Shown: positions 62,791 to 64,000 of the stretch, in pieces
How the letters are laid out: each line of letters starts with the position of its first letter
Position numbering within the stretch: the first letter of the stretch is position 1
NCBI GenBank assembly: GCA_030295365.1
Contig: AP027062.1
Location: 640,001 to 704,000 of the forward strand
DNA from: Candidatus Rickettsia kotlanii
GTDB taxonomy: Bacteria > Pseudomonadota > Alphaproteobacteria > Rickettsiales > Rickettsiaceae
DNA: 64,000 bases
Direction: 5' to 3'
Program-made: the position numbers and the translations under genes
Notes under the pieces: model-generated
The model's input: the letters and a program-made list of their open reading frames with translations, nothing else
Database searches by the model: none
What the model was told of the DNA's origin: nothing

Positions 62791-64000
62791 TTATAATTTT
62801 ACTACTTTATTTTTACCCGTTGCTTTAGCTTCATACATAGCTTTGTCAGCACGTTCAATGAAAGATTCTATTGATTCTTCTTTTTTATATTTCGTAACTC
62901 CGATTGAAATAGTTGTTTTTAAAGGTTCAATTTGATCTTCAATATGAAAATCCATATATTCTATTTTAACTCTAACTCTCTCCGCAGTTTCAATTGCTTT
63001 AGAAATATCTATATTCGTTAAGAGTATAGTAAATTCTTCACCGCCGAATCTTGCTATTAAGTCTGTTACTCTGAGAGTATTCTTCAAAATACGGGATACA
63101 ATTGTTAAAACCTTATCACCTGCTTGATGACCGTAAGTATCGTTTACATGTTTAAAATTGTCGATATCGCACATAAGTAAATATAATTTAATACTTTCTT
63201 TATTAGCTTTCTCAATCATTTGTTTAAGATGTATATCGAAATAGCGACGATTAAATAAGCCGGTTAGACTGTCTTTAGCTGCTAAATTGACACTTTGTTC
63301 AAGATCATTACGTAAATTATCTTGATATTGTTTACGTCTTAATTGTGTTCTAATTCTAGCAAGCAATTCGCTTTCCTCTATAGGATAAACGAAATAATCA
63401 TTAATACCGAGTTCAATACCTTTCACAACCGAAGACATACCGTCTTCATCAATTTGTAAAATTATTACTACGCCGTTTATTTCTGCTTTACCTCTTAAAA
63501 TAACACTGATTCTCAAAGGATCGTCATTTTCGAGCGTACTACTGATAATTACTAAATCAGGGGTATATTCATTTATAATATCTAATTCATCAGAATTACT
63601 TATTACCTTTACGTTTTGGGTAATCTTAAGTAACATTTGTTTTATATTTTTAGCTTGTACCACATCATCATTAATTAGTAATATTTTTTTATCTGCAAAA
63701 GTGTCATGCATTTCAATATTTGTTATGCCTAATAATGCATTAGTGCTATTACGAAGCTTTAACTCATCAATTAAGCTTTTCATTCTAGATAGCGATTTAA
63801 GTCTTACAAATAGAGCAGTATCATTAATCGGCTTTGTTAAAAACTCATCAGCTCCTGCTTCAAGACCTTTAACTCGATCATCAATATCGGAAAGTGCAGT
63901 TACCATTACAACCGGTATATGAGTAGTTCCCGGATCGGTTTTTATCGTTTTACATACCTCAAATCCATCCATTCCCGGCATCATAACATCAAGCAGTATA
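62791..64000 (-). CDS. pleD: PleD-type diguanylate cyclase response regulator (partial)
   Basis: The 5' end is beyond the window; the frame is open to 64000, where ILLDVMMPGMDGFEV holds the phospho-acceptor Asp of the first receiver domain. A second receiver (KILLINDDVVQAKNIKQML) follows, then the GGDEF domain: the I-site RVTD is five residues before GGEEF, an active-class catalytic motif. SLTGLFNRRYFD starts that domain. REC-REC-GGDEF is the PleD layout; the product is cyclic di-GMP, with feedback inhibition at the I-site. Confidence 0.93.
   Translation of the reverse strand, partial: ILLDVMMPGMDGFEVCKTIKTDPGTTHIPVVMVTALSDIDDRVKGLEAGADEFLTKPINDTALFVRLKSLSRMKSLIDELKLRNSTNALLGITNIEMHDTFADKKILLINDDVVQAKNIKQMLLKITQNVKVISNSDELDIINEYTPDLVIISSTLENDDPLRISVILRGKAEINGVVIILQIDEDGMSSVVKGIELGINDYFVYPIEESELLARIRTQLRRKQYQDNLRNDLEQSVNLAAKDSLTGLFNRRYFDIHLKQMIEKANKESIKLYLLMCDIDNFKHVNDTYGHQAGDKVLTIVSRILKNTLRVTDLIARFGGEEFTILLTNIDISKAIETAERVRVKIEYMDFHIEDQIEPLKTTISIGVTKYKKEESIESFIERADKAMYEAKATGKNKVVKL

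Overview
This AT-rich window comes from a Rickettsia chromosome, most likely of the spotted fever or a related group. Signs are a 23S-5S rRNA pair preceded by fmt and no 16S gene, a Sca-type autotransporter remnant, the tolC / PopZ-like / RARP-1 cluster, purC with no other purine genes, many decaying genes, and about twenty palindromic repeats in the gaps, one of them inside queA. Species cannot be fixed from the sequence alone.

Layout. 1-4.5 kb is decayed: a P-loop-like gene, the tail of pbpC, and a frameshifted autotransporter whose polyproline tract and beta-barrel are still readable. 4.6-9.8 kb (minus) is a compact run hscB-hscA-fdx-(DUF2125-like)-TAXI binding protein-usp. 9.8-18.6 kb holds rnhB, uvrB, grxC, an ATM1-type ABC exporter, a candidate 6S RNA, a 47-codon ORF and gyrA. 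18.6-23 kb has a gltP-type transporter pseudogene, a HIG1-like gene, iscX, def and fmt. 23.1-26.4 kb is the rRNA unit with a clear promoter and a palindromic insert in its internal spacer. 26.4-33 kb has a GT61 glycosyltransferase pseudogene, zapE, queA, an ankyrin-like remnant and an MsbA-like exporter.

33-43 kb carries cydAB with a small third ORF, a Phd/YoeB toxin-antitoxin pair with a palindromic operator, a core-type glycosyltransferase, an M16 peptidase, purC, a large membrane-anchored protein and thrS. 43-47 kb is decayed: a vapBC remnant, an ABC exporter pseudogene lacking its signature region, and a broken hypothetical gene next to an intact one. 47-60 kb is an envelope and polarity cluster: tolC, a PopZ-like gene, RARP-1, parE, ctpA, a PleC-like kinase, cpoB, a YfgM-like gene and bamB, then rplM-rpsI. 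60-64 kb has tRNA-Met, a palindromic element, a VanX-like pseudogene, a second decayed gene, rppH and a pleD diguanylate cyclase cut by the window edge.

Themes. Fe-S assembly (hscB, hscA, fdx, grxC, ATM1 exporter, distant iscX), outer-membrane and type I export functions (tolC, bamB, cpoB, yfgM, ctpA, rarp-1), c-di-GMP and polarity control (PleC-like, PleD, PopZ-like) and both type II topoisomerase parts (gyrA, parE) share the window with obvious genome decay. All family assignments were made by reading motifs; no database search was run.
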